Shown piece by piece: positions 54,500-61,922 of a stretch of 64,000 nt of DNA. The stretch comes from Thiosulfativibrio zosterae (GTDB taxonomy: Bacteria > Pseudomonadota > Gammaproteobacteria > Thiomicrospirales > Thiomicrospiraceae). Under the pieces are notes generated by a model that was given only the letters and a program-made list of their open reading frames with translations, was not told the DNA's origin and did no database searches. The stretch is from contig NZ_AP021888.1 in NCBI RefSeq assembly GCF_011398155.1, forward strand, positions 578,001-642,000, given 5' to 3'. Within the stretch, counting starts at the first letter, position 1; every line of letters starts with the position of its first letter. A program made the position numbers and the translations under genes.

Positions 54500-54510
54500 T
54501 CTAGAATGCC

Positions 54511-55440
54511 CTAAAAATCAACCTCTTTAATGCTGAGCTTTTCGTCCACCCAAGCTTCAAAATCACGCCACATTTGATAGTTTTCTTTCTCAGAGGGCAG
54601 TTTTCCAGCATGTTCTAGTTCTATCGTTAATACAGGAATGTTGAGAAACTCACCGGCATAGCGACCTAAAGAGCCGGGATAGGTCCCCAGTTGATGCAGC
54701 TTTAGATGTCCGATTTGGTCAGGTGTCGCATAATCTGGTCCGTCATAATCTAACAGCCCATAAGGGGCATGCAAGGATAAAATGACATCGGGTTTATAGC
54801 GTTTTATAAAGTTTACCATCCATTTCGTTTCAGGTTCGCTTTCCGCAAATGGCCCTGGGTAGCGGCGGGGATTAGAACGCGTATGTTTTTTCCACAGTTT
54901 GAGCGCGCTGTCGTTCCAGTCGGGGGTTGGAAAGTTGCGGTTTAAATCAACGCCGCTGGCGTTTTGACGCTGAGAAGGCACCGAGCTTAACAGGCCATCT
55001 GGGTTAGCCAGTGGTAAAAATAGCCAATGGTAACTATTTTCTTCTGGGTGTTTAAGTAATGACTGCAACCACAAATAACCCAGTGAAATGGCTGAGTATT
55101 CATCGCCATGAATACCGCCTACAAAAAGGACTTTCCCTTTGGGGGGAAGTTTTGGGTTGGGCATAATTTCACGATAGGTGAGTGGCCGACCTTGAATGCT
55201 TTGATAATTTTGGCTGGTGTGCAGATCCAATGCCAAACAACCTTCATAAGTGACGGTGCGCAATTTTTTTGCAAATGCCTGGCAATAACTGTCTAAGGCT
55301 GCCTTTTCTTGCATTTGAACTGGGTCAAATTGTTCGGCAATCACTGCTTTGGGCTGCTCTGCCGCTAGGGTTACATTGAACCACAAGGGTAACACAAGGC
55401 TGGATAGGCGTATCATTTGGGTGAGTTTAGAAGGTTTCAT
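54511..55440 (-). CDS. Exported M14-family zinc carboxypeptidase (MpaA-like)
   Basis: 309 residues from the ATG at complement 55440; longer in-frame starts (55452, 55470) overlap pilU. Signal peptide about 1-27 (LSSLVLPLWFNVTLAA). Zinc ligands: H and E in FVGGIHGDEYSAISLG and the later H in SLHAPYGLLDYDGP; the catalytic glutamate is in TIELEHAG. NPDGL, GVDLNRNFP complete the family pattern. E. coli MpaA cleaves murein peptides in the cytoplasm; here a signal peptide suggests periplasmic action near the L,D-transpeptidase genes. Confidence 0.88.
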   Translation of the reverse strand: MKPSKLTQMIRLSSLVLPLWFNVTLAAEQPKAVIAEQFDPVQMQEKAALDSYCQAFAKKLRTVTYEGCLALDLHTSQNYQSIQGRPLTYREIMPNPKLPPKGKVLFVGGIHGDEYSAISLGYLWLQSLLKHPEENSYHWLFLPLANPDGLLSSVPSQRQNASGVDLNRNFPTPDWNDSALKLWKKHTRSNPRRYPGPFAESEPETKWMVNFIKRYKPDVILSLHAPYGLLDYDGPDYATPDQIGHLKLHQLGTYPGSLGRYAGEFLNIPVLTIELEHAGKLPSEKENYQMWRDFEAWVDEKLSIKEVDF

Positions 55441-55462
55441 AGGGTCTCTCATAAGGGCTGTC

Positions 55463-56596
55463 TTAAGCATCCGTTTGCATGGTTACAGGCGCTTGCGGTT
55501 CGTCTTGCTGCGGCTGTGGCAGTTGACTGTTTAGCTTAATTAGTAAGCGTAAATCATTCATGGAGTCGGCATTGCGTAATGCATCTTCATAGGTAATTTG
55601 TTGGGCTTCATAAAGTTTAAATAAGGCCTGGTCGAAAGTTTGCATACCGGCTTCTTCTGAGGCCTTAATCAAGGTCTTCATTTCTGCAATTTGCCCTTTA
55701 AAGATTAAATCGGCCATTCGTGGCGTGTTAATCAGTATCTCGATGGCGGCCACTCGACCGCCACCAATTTTAGGTATCAGTCTTTGTGAAATAATGGCTT
55801 TTAAGTTTAAGGATAAGTCCATCAACAATTGCGCGCGGCGCTCTTCTGAAAAGAAGTTAATAATGCGGTCTATGGCTTGGTTTGCATTGTTTGCATGCAG
55901 TGTTGACAGGCACAGATGTCCGGTTTCAGCAAAGGTAATGGCGTGTTCCATGGTTTCGTGAGCCCGGATTTCACCAATTAAAATCACATCGGGTGCTTGG
56001 CGCAGCGTGTTTTTTAAAGCAATTTCGTAAGACTCAGTATCTACACCGACTTCTCGTTGCGTAACAATACAACCTTTGTGTGGATGCACAAACTCTACCG
56101 GGTCTTCAATGGTAATAATATGACCTTGCGAATTAGCATTACGATGCCCAATCAGGGCTGCTAGAGAGGTTGATTTACCAGAACCTGTGCCCCCCACAAA
56201 CAATATTAAGCCGCGTTGTTGCATGATTAAGTCGAGCAGAACTTCTGGTAAATTCAGGTCAGCAAACTCAGGAATTTTACTGTTAATCACGCGTATGACC
56301 AAACCTGATTGGTTTAATTGCTTAAAAGCATTGACTCGAAAGCGCGACAATCCTGGGATTTGATAAGCAAAGTTACACTCTTGGTGACTTAAAAAATCTT
56401 GGCGTTGGGACTCATTCATTAAACCCAGCGTGAGTTGCTCAGCCATTTCTGGGGTGAGGGTTTCTTTGGTGAGGGCGTGCATTTTGCCATCTTTTTTATA
56501 AGAAACCGGCGCATTAGCGGTAATGAACAAATCAGAGCCTTTTTGTTTTACAAAGGCGGTCAGCAGAGCATGGAGGTGGTTTTGAATAGGCGTCAT
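55463..56596 (-). CDS. pilU: Type IV pilus twitching motility ATPase PilU
   Basis: 377 residues. Walker A GGTGSGKS lies at 135-142, Asp box IITIEDPVEFVH, Walker B DVILIGEIRAHETMEHAITFAETGHLCLSTLHANNA follows, and the PilU-type RMADLIFKGQIAEMK replaces the PilT AIxNLIRE motif. PilU is a PilT-dependent retraction ATPase. Eight bases after pilT, the usual pair. A degenerate palindrome copy lies at 55621. Confidence 0.96.
   Translation of the reverse strand: MTPIQNHLHALLTAFVKQKGSDLFITANAPVSYKKDGKMHALTKETLTPEMAEQLTLGLMNESQRQDFLSHQECNFAYQIPGLSRFRVNAFKQLNQSGLVIRVINSKIPEFADLNLPEVLLDLIMQQRGLILFVGGTGSGKSTSLAALIGHRNANSQGHIITIEDPVEFVHPHKGCIVTQREVGVDTESYEIALKNTLRQAPDVILIGEIRAHETMEHAITFAETGHLCLSTLHANNANQAIDRIINFFSEERRAQLLMDLSLNLKAIISQRLIPKIGGGRVAAIEILINTPRMADLIFKGQIAEMKTLIKASEEAGMQTFDQALFKLYEAQQITYEDALRNADSMNDLRLLIKLNSQLPQPQQDEPQAPVTMQTDA
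55621..55632. repeat. Degenerate palindrome copy 14, two mismatches, coding
   Basis: ATAAGGCCTGGT in pilU, 10 of 12 bases. Weak member, listed for completeness. Confidence 0.4.
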
Positions 56597-56604
56597 AGTG
56601 GTTA

Positions 56605-57642
56605 TTATACAAAGTCCTGTTTAACGACCGCTTTTTTGCGGGCATCATCTTTTGTGACCAGGCCTTGAGCAACCAATCGTTTTAAGTCTTGGTCTAAACT
56701 CTGCATACCTGCCTTGTTAGAGGTTTCTATGGTCGAGCGCATCTGTGGAATTTTATCTTCTCTAATCAAATTGCAAATGGCCGGTGTTCCCAACATGATT
56801 TCGTGAGCGGCTACACGACCACCCCCGACTTTTTTCATGAGGGTTTGAGAAATAACTGCTTTTAAGGATTCTGACAACATGGCGCGCACCATATCTTTTT
56901 CGGCGGCAGGAAAGACATCAATAATACGGTCAATGGTTTTGGGCGCAGAACTGGTGTGTAAAGTCCCCAGAACCAAATGCCCGGTTTCCGCCGCCGTTAA
57001 AGCCAAGCGGATGGTTTCAAGATCACGCATCTCACCCACCAAAATAACATCAGGGTCTTCGCGTAACGAGGAGCGTAGAGCATTACTGAAGCTGTGGGTG
57101 TCACGATGCACTTCACGCTGATTAATCAGCGCTCTTTGGGATTGATGCACAAACTCAATAGGGTCTTCGATGGTGAGTATATGACTGTATTGCGTTTGGT
57201 TGATGTGGTCTACCATTGCCGCTAGGGTGGTGGATTTTCCTGAGCCGGTAGGTCCTGTGACCAAAACAATGCCGCGCGGCGTCATGGCAATTTCTTTGAA
57301 AAGCTCTGGTGCTTTGAGATCGGCAAGCGATAACACTTTACTGGGAATGGTTCTAAAAACAGCGGCTATGCCGCGGTTTTGTTGAAACACATTCACCCTA
57401 AAGCGCGCAACTTTAGGCAGTTCAAAAGAAAAGTCGGCTTCTAGGTGTTCTTCAAAGTTTTTGCGTTGTTGGTCATTCATCACATCATAAATCATGCGAT
57501 GAATTTCTTCTGGGTCTAAGTCTGGTAGGTTCACTTTACGAATATCGCCATCGCTACGCAACATGGGGGGCAGCCCAGCAGATAAGTGCAAGTCTGAAGC
57601 ACCTTGTTGTTGAGCAAATTGTAGTAGCTGGGTAATGTCCAT
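56605..57642 (-). CDS. pilT: Type IV pilus retraction ATPase PilT
   Basis: 345 residues. Walker A GPTGSGKST at 130-138, ILTIEDPIEFVH, DVILVGEMRDLETIRLALTAAETGHLVLGTLHTSSA, and the PilT signature ICNLIREDKIPQM near residue 288. It drives pilus retraction for twitching and, in many species, DNA uptake. First of the pilT-pilU pair; holC follows upstream with a nine-base gap. Confidence 0.97.
   Translation of the reverse strand: MDITQLLQFAQQQGASDLHLSAGLPPMLRSDGDIRKVNLPDLDPEEIHRMIYDVMNDQQRKNFEEHLEADFSFELPKVARFRVNVFQQNRGIAAVFRTIPSKVLSLADLKAPELFKEIAMTPRGIVLVTGPTGSGKSTTLAAMVDHINQTQYSHILTIEDPIEFVHQSQRALINQREVHRDTHSFSNALRSSLREDPDVILVGEMRDLETIRLALTAAETGHLVLGTLHTSSAPKTIDRIIDVFPAAEKDMVRAMLSESLKAVISQTLMKKVGGGRVAAHEIMLGTPAICNLIREDKIPQMRSTIETSNKAGMQSLDQDLKRLVAQGLVTKDDARKKAVVKQDFV
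56657..56668. repeat. Degenerate palindrome copy 15, two mismatches, coding
   Basis: ACCAGGCCTTGA near the 3' end of pilT, 10 of 12 bases. Weak member. Confidence 0.35.
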
Positions 57643-57651
57643 AATCCGTCC

Positions 57652-58122
57652 TTAGGTTGTTTCTTTTGAAAAACCAATTTTGTGTACTTGAGGTTCGATG
57701 CCCAGTTGTCGATAGTGCTTAAAACGCTGGCGTCCCATTTCGATGAGGTGGGGCGTTTGGTCTAAAATTTCAATAGTACGCTGATAGCGACTGAAGGCTT
57801 CAGGAAATTGGGTTTGATGATTTAACAAAATATCATTACAAGGTTTGGTGGGCGCCTCATGATAGAGTTGAATCGGCGCATTTTCTGCGTTCGCTAGGCT
57901 ATGCGGAATAAAACTTTGTGGCTGGTATTGCCACAAACTTAAATCATAGCGTTGCGCATCGGCAGGCGTTTCAAACACGACATCTGCCCTGCGTTGCTCG
58001 CTGACAATTTTTTTGAGCAGTTTGCTCATGAAGTGTTCGCGAGCACTGATTTCGACAGAGTTTAGAATGTAAAACACCACTTCAGGTGAATTTGAAGGGG
58101 TGTTGGTTTGGGTGTTTGACAT
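57652..58122 (-). CDS. holC: DNA polymerase III chi subunit
   Basis: 156 residues. Chi links the clamp loader to SSB. VVFYILNSVEISAREHFMSKLLKKIVSEQRRADVVFETPADAQRYDLSLWQY and SFIPHSLA are the family features (LW and IPH being the most conserved). It starts one base after the pepA stop, the standard pepA-holC order. The C-terminal part gives a helix QRTIEILDQTPHLIEMGRQRFKHYRQLG. Confidence 0.92.
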   Translation of the reverse strand: MSNTQTNTPSNSPEVVFYILNSVEISAREHFMSKLLKKIVSEQRRADVVFETPADAQRYDLSLWQYQPQSFIPHSLANAENAPIQLYHEAPTKPCNDILLNHQTQFPEAFSRYQRTIEILDQTPHLIEMGRQRFKHYRQLGIEPQVHKIGFSKETT

Positions 58123-59613
58123 TTACTGCGCCGCTTGTTTCACTAAATATTCCACTAGGGTTGGCACAGGACGCCCAGTTGCACCTTTGTTTGCGCCACT
58201 GACCCAGGCGGTTCCGGCGATGTCTAGATGTGCCCAAGCAACATTCTTGGTAAAGCGCGCCAAAAATTGCGCGGCGGTAATGGTTCCTGCAGGGCGTCCA
58301 CCAATATTGGCCATATCGGCAAAGTTAGATTTCAGTTGTTCATCATATTCTTCGCTTAACGGCATTTGCCATAAACGGTCATAGGTGGTTTGGCCAGCGC
58401 TTAATAGGTCGTTAATCAAATCTTGGTTATTACCTAAGACGGCGGAAATATTATGCCCCAAAGCAATAATACACGCCCCAGTGAGGGTTGCCATATCGAT
58501 GATTTTTGCAGGTTGGTAGGTTTGTTGAGTGTAGGTTAGGGCGTCACATAAAATTAAACGACCTTCGGCATCGGTATTTAAGATTTCGATGGTTTGACCC
58601 GATAAAGAAGTCACCACATCACCAGGTTTGATGGCGTTGCCTGATGGCATGTTTTCGGTGGCAGGAATAACGCCTACCACATTGATTGCAGGCTTAAGTT
58701 CACCCAAGGCTTTAAAGGTACCCAATACGGTGGCTGCGCCACCCATGTCATATTTCATTTCATCCATCGCCTCTCCAGGTTTAATGGATATGCCGCCTGT
58801 ATCAAAAGTGACGCCCTTGCCCACTAAGGCAATCGGTGCTTGCGTTGCATTAGCGCCTAGGTAGCGTAAGCAAATCATTTTGGGTGGGGTATCTGTTCCT
58901 TGCGCAACCGCCATAAAAGAACCCATGCCCATTTCAATCATTTCTGCACGATCTAGGATATTCACTTCAAAACCGTAGGTTTGCCCAAGTTCAACTGCGG
59001 TATCAGCTAAATAGGTTGGGGTACAGAAATTACTGGGCATATTCGCTAAATCTTGCGTTAATGCCATGCCTAGAGCGGTGGCTTGACCCTGAGAGATTGC
59101 GCTGTCCACTGCTGTTGATGGGGCGTCGCTTAAAAGGCTAATGTGCGTAATTTTATTGGTTTTTTGGGTGAATTTACCACGGCTCACATGGCTGTATTCG
59201 TAAACACTTTGCTGTAACCCCAGCGCGTTTTGGTAACAACGCCAAACGGCTGTTTTATAGTCAATATGAGTTAGGGCATTGCATATTTGGCTTGCGCCGG
59301 TTGACTCTAGGGCTTTGTAGGCGTTTTTGATGGCCGCTAAATAACTTCTATCAGTCAGTTTGTTGGCTTCGCCCAATCCAATCAGAAGGGCGCGTTTTTC
59401 TAAAGGATTTGCGTGGCTGGGCAATAGCAGAGATTGATTGGCTTTGGCAGAAAAATCTCCCTCAGTTATCAAGGTGTTAATCAAGGCGGTTAACCCAAGA
59501 GAATCTGCTAGCGAATTGGCTTGGTCAGAGAAAACAGGCAAGACTAAGGTGTCAAATGCCTTAAGGGTTTCTAAAGTTAAGTTTTGAACAGAATTAAAAG
59601 CGATGTGTTTCAT
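58123..59613 (-). CDS. pepA: Leucyl (cytosol) aminopeptidase
   Basis: 496 residues, M17 family. Metal-binding residues lie in VGKGVTFDTGGISIKPG, MKYDMGGAATVLG and ILNTDAEGRLILCDAL; PPKMICLRYLG precedes. It is also known as XerA, an accessory for Xer recombination and a regulator of carAB in E. coli. Divergent from lptF, the conserved pepA/lptFG arrangement. Full length. Confidence 0.97.
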   Translation of the reverse strand: MKHIAFNSVQNLTLETLKAFDTLVLPVFSDQANSLADSLGLTALINTLITEGDFSAKANQSLLLPSHANPLEKRALLIGLGEANKLTDRSYLAAIKNAYKALESTGASQICNALTHIDYKTAVWRCYQNALGLQQSVYEYSHVSRGKFTQKTNKITHISLLSDAPSTAVDSAISQGQATALGMALTQDLANMPSNFCTPTYLADTAVELGQTYGFEVNILDRAEMIEMGMGSFMAVAQGTDTPPKMICLRYLGANATQAPIALVGKGVTFDTGGISIKPGEAMDEMKYDMGGAATVLGTFKALGELKPAINVVGVIPATENMPSGNAIKPGDVVTSLSGQTIEILNTDAEGRLILCDALTYTQQTYQPAKIIDMATLTGACIIALGHNISAVLGNNQDLINDLLSAGQTTYDRLWQMPLSEEYDEQLKSNFADMANIGGRPAGTITAAQFLARFTKNVAWAHLDIAGTAWVSGANKGATGRPVPTLVEYLVKQAAQ

Positions 59614-59639
59614 GGGGTACCTTCAGGGGCTCTTTAAGC

Positions 59640-59652
59640 TATAATTTATAAT
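59640..59652 (+). promoter_or_regulatory. Two overlapping TATAAT elements upstream of lptF
   Basis: TATAAT occurs at 59640-59645 and again at 59647-59652, without a clear -35 match. Transcription from either would start at or after 59652, so the lptF start at TTG 59683 fits better than the TTG at 59653. Confidence 0.45.
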
Positions 59653-59682
59653 TTGAATTATTCTAACGCTTGGTGGCTGTTT

Positions 59683-60795
59683 TTGCGAATACTCGATACA
59701 TATTTAGTCAAAGAATGGCTTTTAACTTTTTTAGCAGTCCTTCTGGTGCTGTTATTAATCACTTTTGGCACAGAAGCCACTAAGTTGTTGGCCATAGCTG
59801 TTGAGGGTAAATTGCCCCCCAGTGTGTTATTAGAAGTTTTATTGCTAAAAATCCCGCCAGCCTTGGAAGTTATTTTACCTTTGGTGGCTTTGTTAAGTGT
59901 GATGATGGCAATAGGGCGGCTCTATCAAGACCAAGAAATGGTGATTTTGAATAGCTGCGGCATTGCCCCTGCCTACTTTCAAAAGCGTCTGGTGATATTT
60001 TTGGTGCCTTTGGCGCTGATTACCGCTTTTATTACCTTAGTGGTGACGCCCTGCTCTTTTCAGCAAGAAAGAGCCTTAATTGCGCAAGCGCAAGTCAACT
60101 CTCCTTTGGCCGCTTTGGTACCCGGAAAGTTTAATGAACTCCCTAATCAACAAGGTATTTTTTATGCGCAATCGATCAGCGCGGATGGCGACTTGCGGTC
60201 AATTTGGGTGCGCTTAAAAACGCCAGAGCAAGATGTCTTGCTCATGGCACCCTTGGGCAAGTTTGAGTGGATTGCAGGGAAGTTGGCTTTGGTTTTATTG
60301 GATGGACACAGTTATCAAGGGTTAAGTGCGGGCTCTGAAGTGACGGTGCGTTCTTTTAAGCGTTTTGAAGGATTTCTCCCCACTCTTCAAGTTACTCCGC
60401 CAGGGCCGCAGCGTTTTGAAAAGTCAACCTTAACCCTTTGGCAATCCGAAGATCCAAAAGACTTGGCCTTATTACAGTGGCGTTTAGTCACGCCTATCAG
60501 TGTGGTTGTTTTAGGGTTGTTGGGTTTACGCATGAGTAAAACAGGACCTCGTGAAGGGCGCTTTGCAAAAATATTTTTAGCCTTAGTGTTGTATGTTGCC
60601 TACAACCAATTACTGGTCACAACCAAAGAAGCAGCAGGTGATGGTCATTGGCCTATCTGGTTAGGTTTATGGCCGGTACCGGTGTTTTTCTTGTGGTTTG
60701 CGCTGACAAAATTAACCCTAAAAATAACCAGGCCTGGTTATTTTTACGCGGAATATTGGGTTAATTTAGTGAAACCCAAGGAGTCTTCACCATGA
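59683..60795 (+). CDS. lptF: LPS export permease LptF
   Basis: 370 residues from the TTG at 59683 (LRILDTYLVKEWLL); a TTG at 59653 would give 380 but lies over the promoter. LptF with LptG forms the inner-membrane part of the LptB2FG lipopolysaccharide extractor. Membrane segments at both ends (LLTFLAVLLVLLLITF, VILPLVALLSVMMAIG, three near the C-terminus) flank a periplasmic beta-jellyroll domain (PGKFNELPNQQGIFYAQSIS). A palindrome copy encodes I-T-R-P-G-Y at the C-terminus. Overlaps lptG by four bases. Confidence 0.92.
   Translation: MRILDTYLVKEWLLTFLAVLLVLLLITFGTEATKLLAIAVEGKLPPSVLLEVLLLKIPPALEVILPLVALLSVMMAIGRLYQDQEMVILNSCGIAPAYFQKRLVIFLVPLALITAFITLVVTPCSFQQERALIAQAQVNSPLAALVPGKFNELPNQQGIFYAQSISADGDLRSIWVRLKTPEQDVLLMAPLGKFEWIAGKLALVLLDGHSYQGLSAGSEVTVRSFKRFEGFLPTLQVTPPGPQRFEKSTLTLWQSEDPKDLALLQWRLVTPISVVVLGLLGLRMSKTGPREGRFAKIFLALVLYVAYNQLLVTTKEAAGDGHWPIWLGLWPVPVFFLWFALTKLTLKITRPGYFYAEYWVNLVKPKESSP
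60719..60746. repeat. Dispersed palindrome copy 16, perfect, 28 bases with flanks, coding
   Basis: ACCAGGCCTGGT at 60727-60738, flanked by TAAAAATA and TATTTTTA, giving an uninterrupted 28-base perfect palindrome. It lies in lptF and is the most symmetric copy in the window. Confidence 0.95.
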
Positions 60796-61913
60796 ATTCT
60801 ATTGAACGCTATTTAGGTCGTGTTGTGGTGGGGCATACCTTGTTGGTTCTGATGGTTTTATTGCTGATCTTAGGTTTTTCAGAATTTATGATTCAGTTGG
60901 GCAAGATCAATGCCGACTATACCTTGCAAAAAGGGGTGCTTTATACGCTGCTCAAGTTGCCGGTCTATGGTTATGAGATTTTTCCGGTGGCCATTTTGAT
61001 TGGCACCTTGTTGGGCTTAGGTAGCTTGGCCAATCATGCAGAATTAACCATCTTGCGCGTGACAGGCTGGTCCATCGGACGCATTTTTTGGGGCGTGATG
61101 AAAAGTGTTTTCTTATTGTGGTTGGTTGCTGCCGTAATTGGTGAAATTTGGGCGCCGCAAGCGGAGTCTTATGCCAAAAAACTGCGTGGCGAAGCGCTAC
61201 ATAGTAGCTTTTCGATAGGCAGTTCAGCCGATATTTGGTTGAAGGATGAGCAGAAATATATTCATATTGAACGCGTAATCAATGAAAAATTATTCCATCA
61301 TGTCACGCTCTATCATATTCAAAACCAACAGCTCGTTGAACGCATTTATGCCGAAAAGGCCAGTTATGATGAGGCCTCAGGGCAATGGAAACTATTTCCA
61401 ATCCTAGATAAAAAATTACAATGGCAGGCCTTACCCGCTGAAAACCTAGAGAGCATGGCGTTTGCCGAGCCACCAAAACAATTGAATTTGGTGGTGGAAC
61501 AAAAACCTTTTGAAATGGTGAGTTTACCCGTCACGCCTGCTTTATTAGAAACCTTACAAGTTGAAACTCGGTATATGGGCATTGTTGATTTATACGGGTA
61601 TATTGATTTTTTGCAAGCCAATGCTTTAGATGCAGAGCCTTATAAATTGGCGTTTTGGCGTAAGTTGGCGACACCTTTGGTTATTTTGGGCATGATTGCC
61701 TTGGTGTTTCCGTTAATTTTTGGGTCTCAAAGACAAGTGAGCATGGGGCAGAGGATTTTTGTGGGGATTATGATTGGCATGAGCTTTCATCTACTCAATC
61801 AGATTTTTGGCAATCTCACGGTGGTTTATCATTTGCCAACCTTGGCTGGTGCCATGTTGCCTTCTTTGGTCTTTATGAGCATCGCTTTTTGGATGCTCAA
61901 ACGGGTGCGTTAA
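60792..61913 (+). CDS. lptG: LPS export permease LptG
   Basis: 373 residues. Membrane segments at about 12-35, 55-80 and 98-118 and three near the C-terminus (LATPLVILGMIALVFPLIFG, FVGIMIGMSFHLLNQIFGNL, LAGAMLPSLVFMSIAFW) flank a periplasmic domain. The second YjgP/YjgQ-family protein of the LptB2FG complex. Coupled to lptF by overlap and preceded by an AAGGAG ribosome binding site. Converges on the glycosyltransferase gene ten bases away with no terminator seen. Confidence 0.94.
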   Translation: MNSIERYLGRVVVGHTLLVLMVLLLILGFSEFMIQLGKINADYTLQKGVLYTLLKLPVYGYEIFPVAILIGTLLGLGSLANHAELTILRVTGWSIGRIFWGVMKSVFLLWLVAAVIGEIWAPQAESYAKKLRGEALHSSFSIGSSADIWLKDEQKYIHIERVINEKLFHHVTLYHIQNQQLVERIYAEKASYDEASGQWKLFPILDKKLQWQALPAENLESMAFAEPPKQLNLVVEQKPFEMVSLPVTPALLETLQVETRYMGIVDLYGYIDFLQANALDAEPYKLAFWRKLATPLVILGMIALVFPLIFGSQRQVSMGQRIFVGIMIGMSFHLLNQIFGNLTVVYHLPTLAGAMLPSLVFMSIAFWMLKRVR

Positions 61914-61922
61914 AAGCCAATT

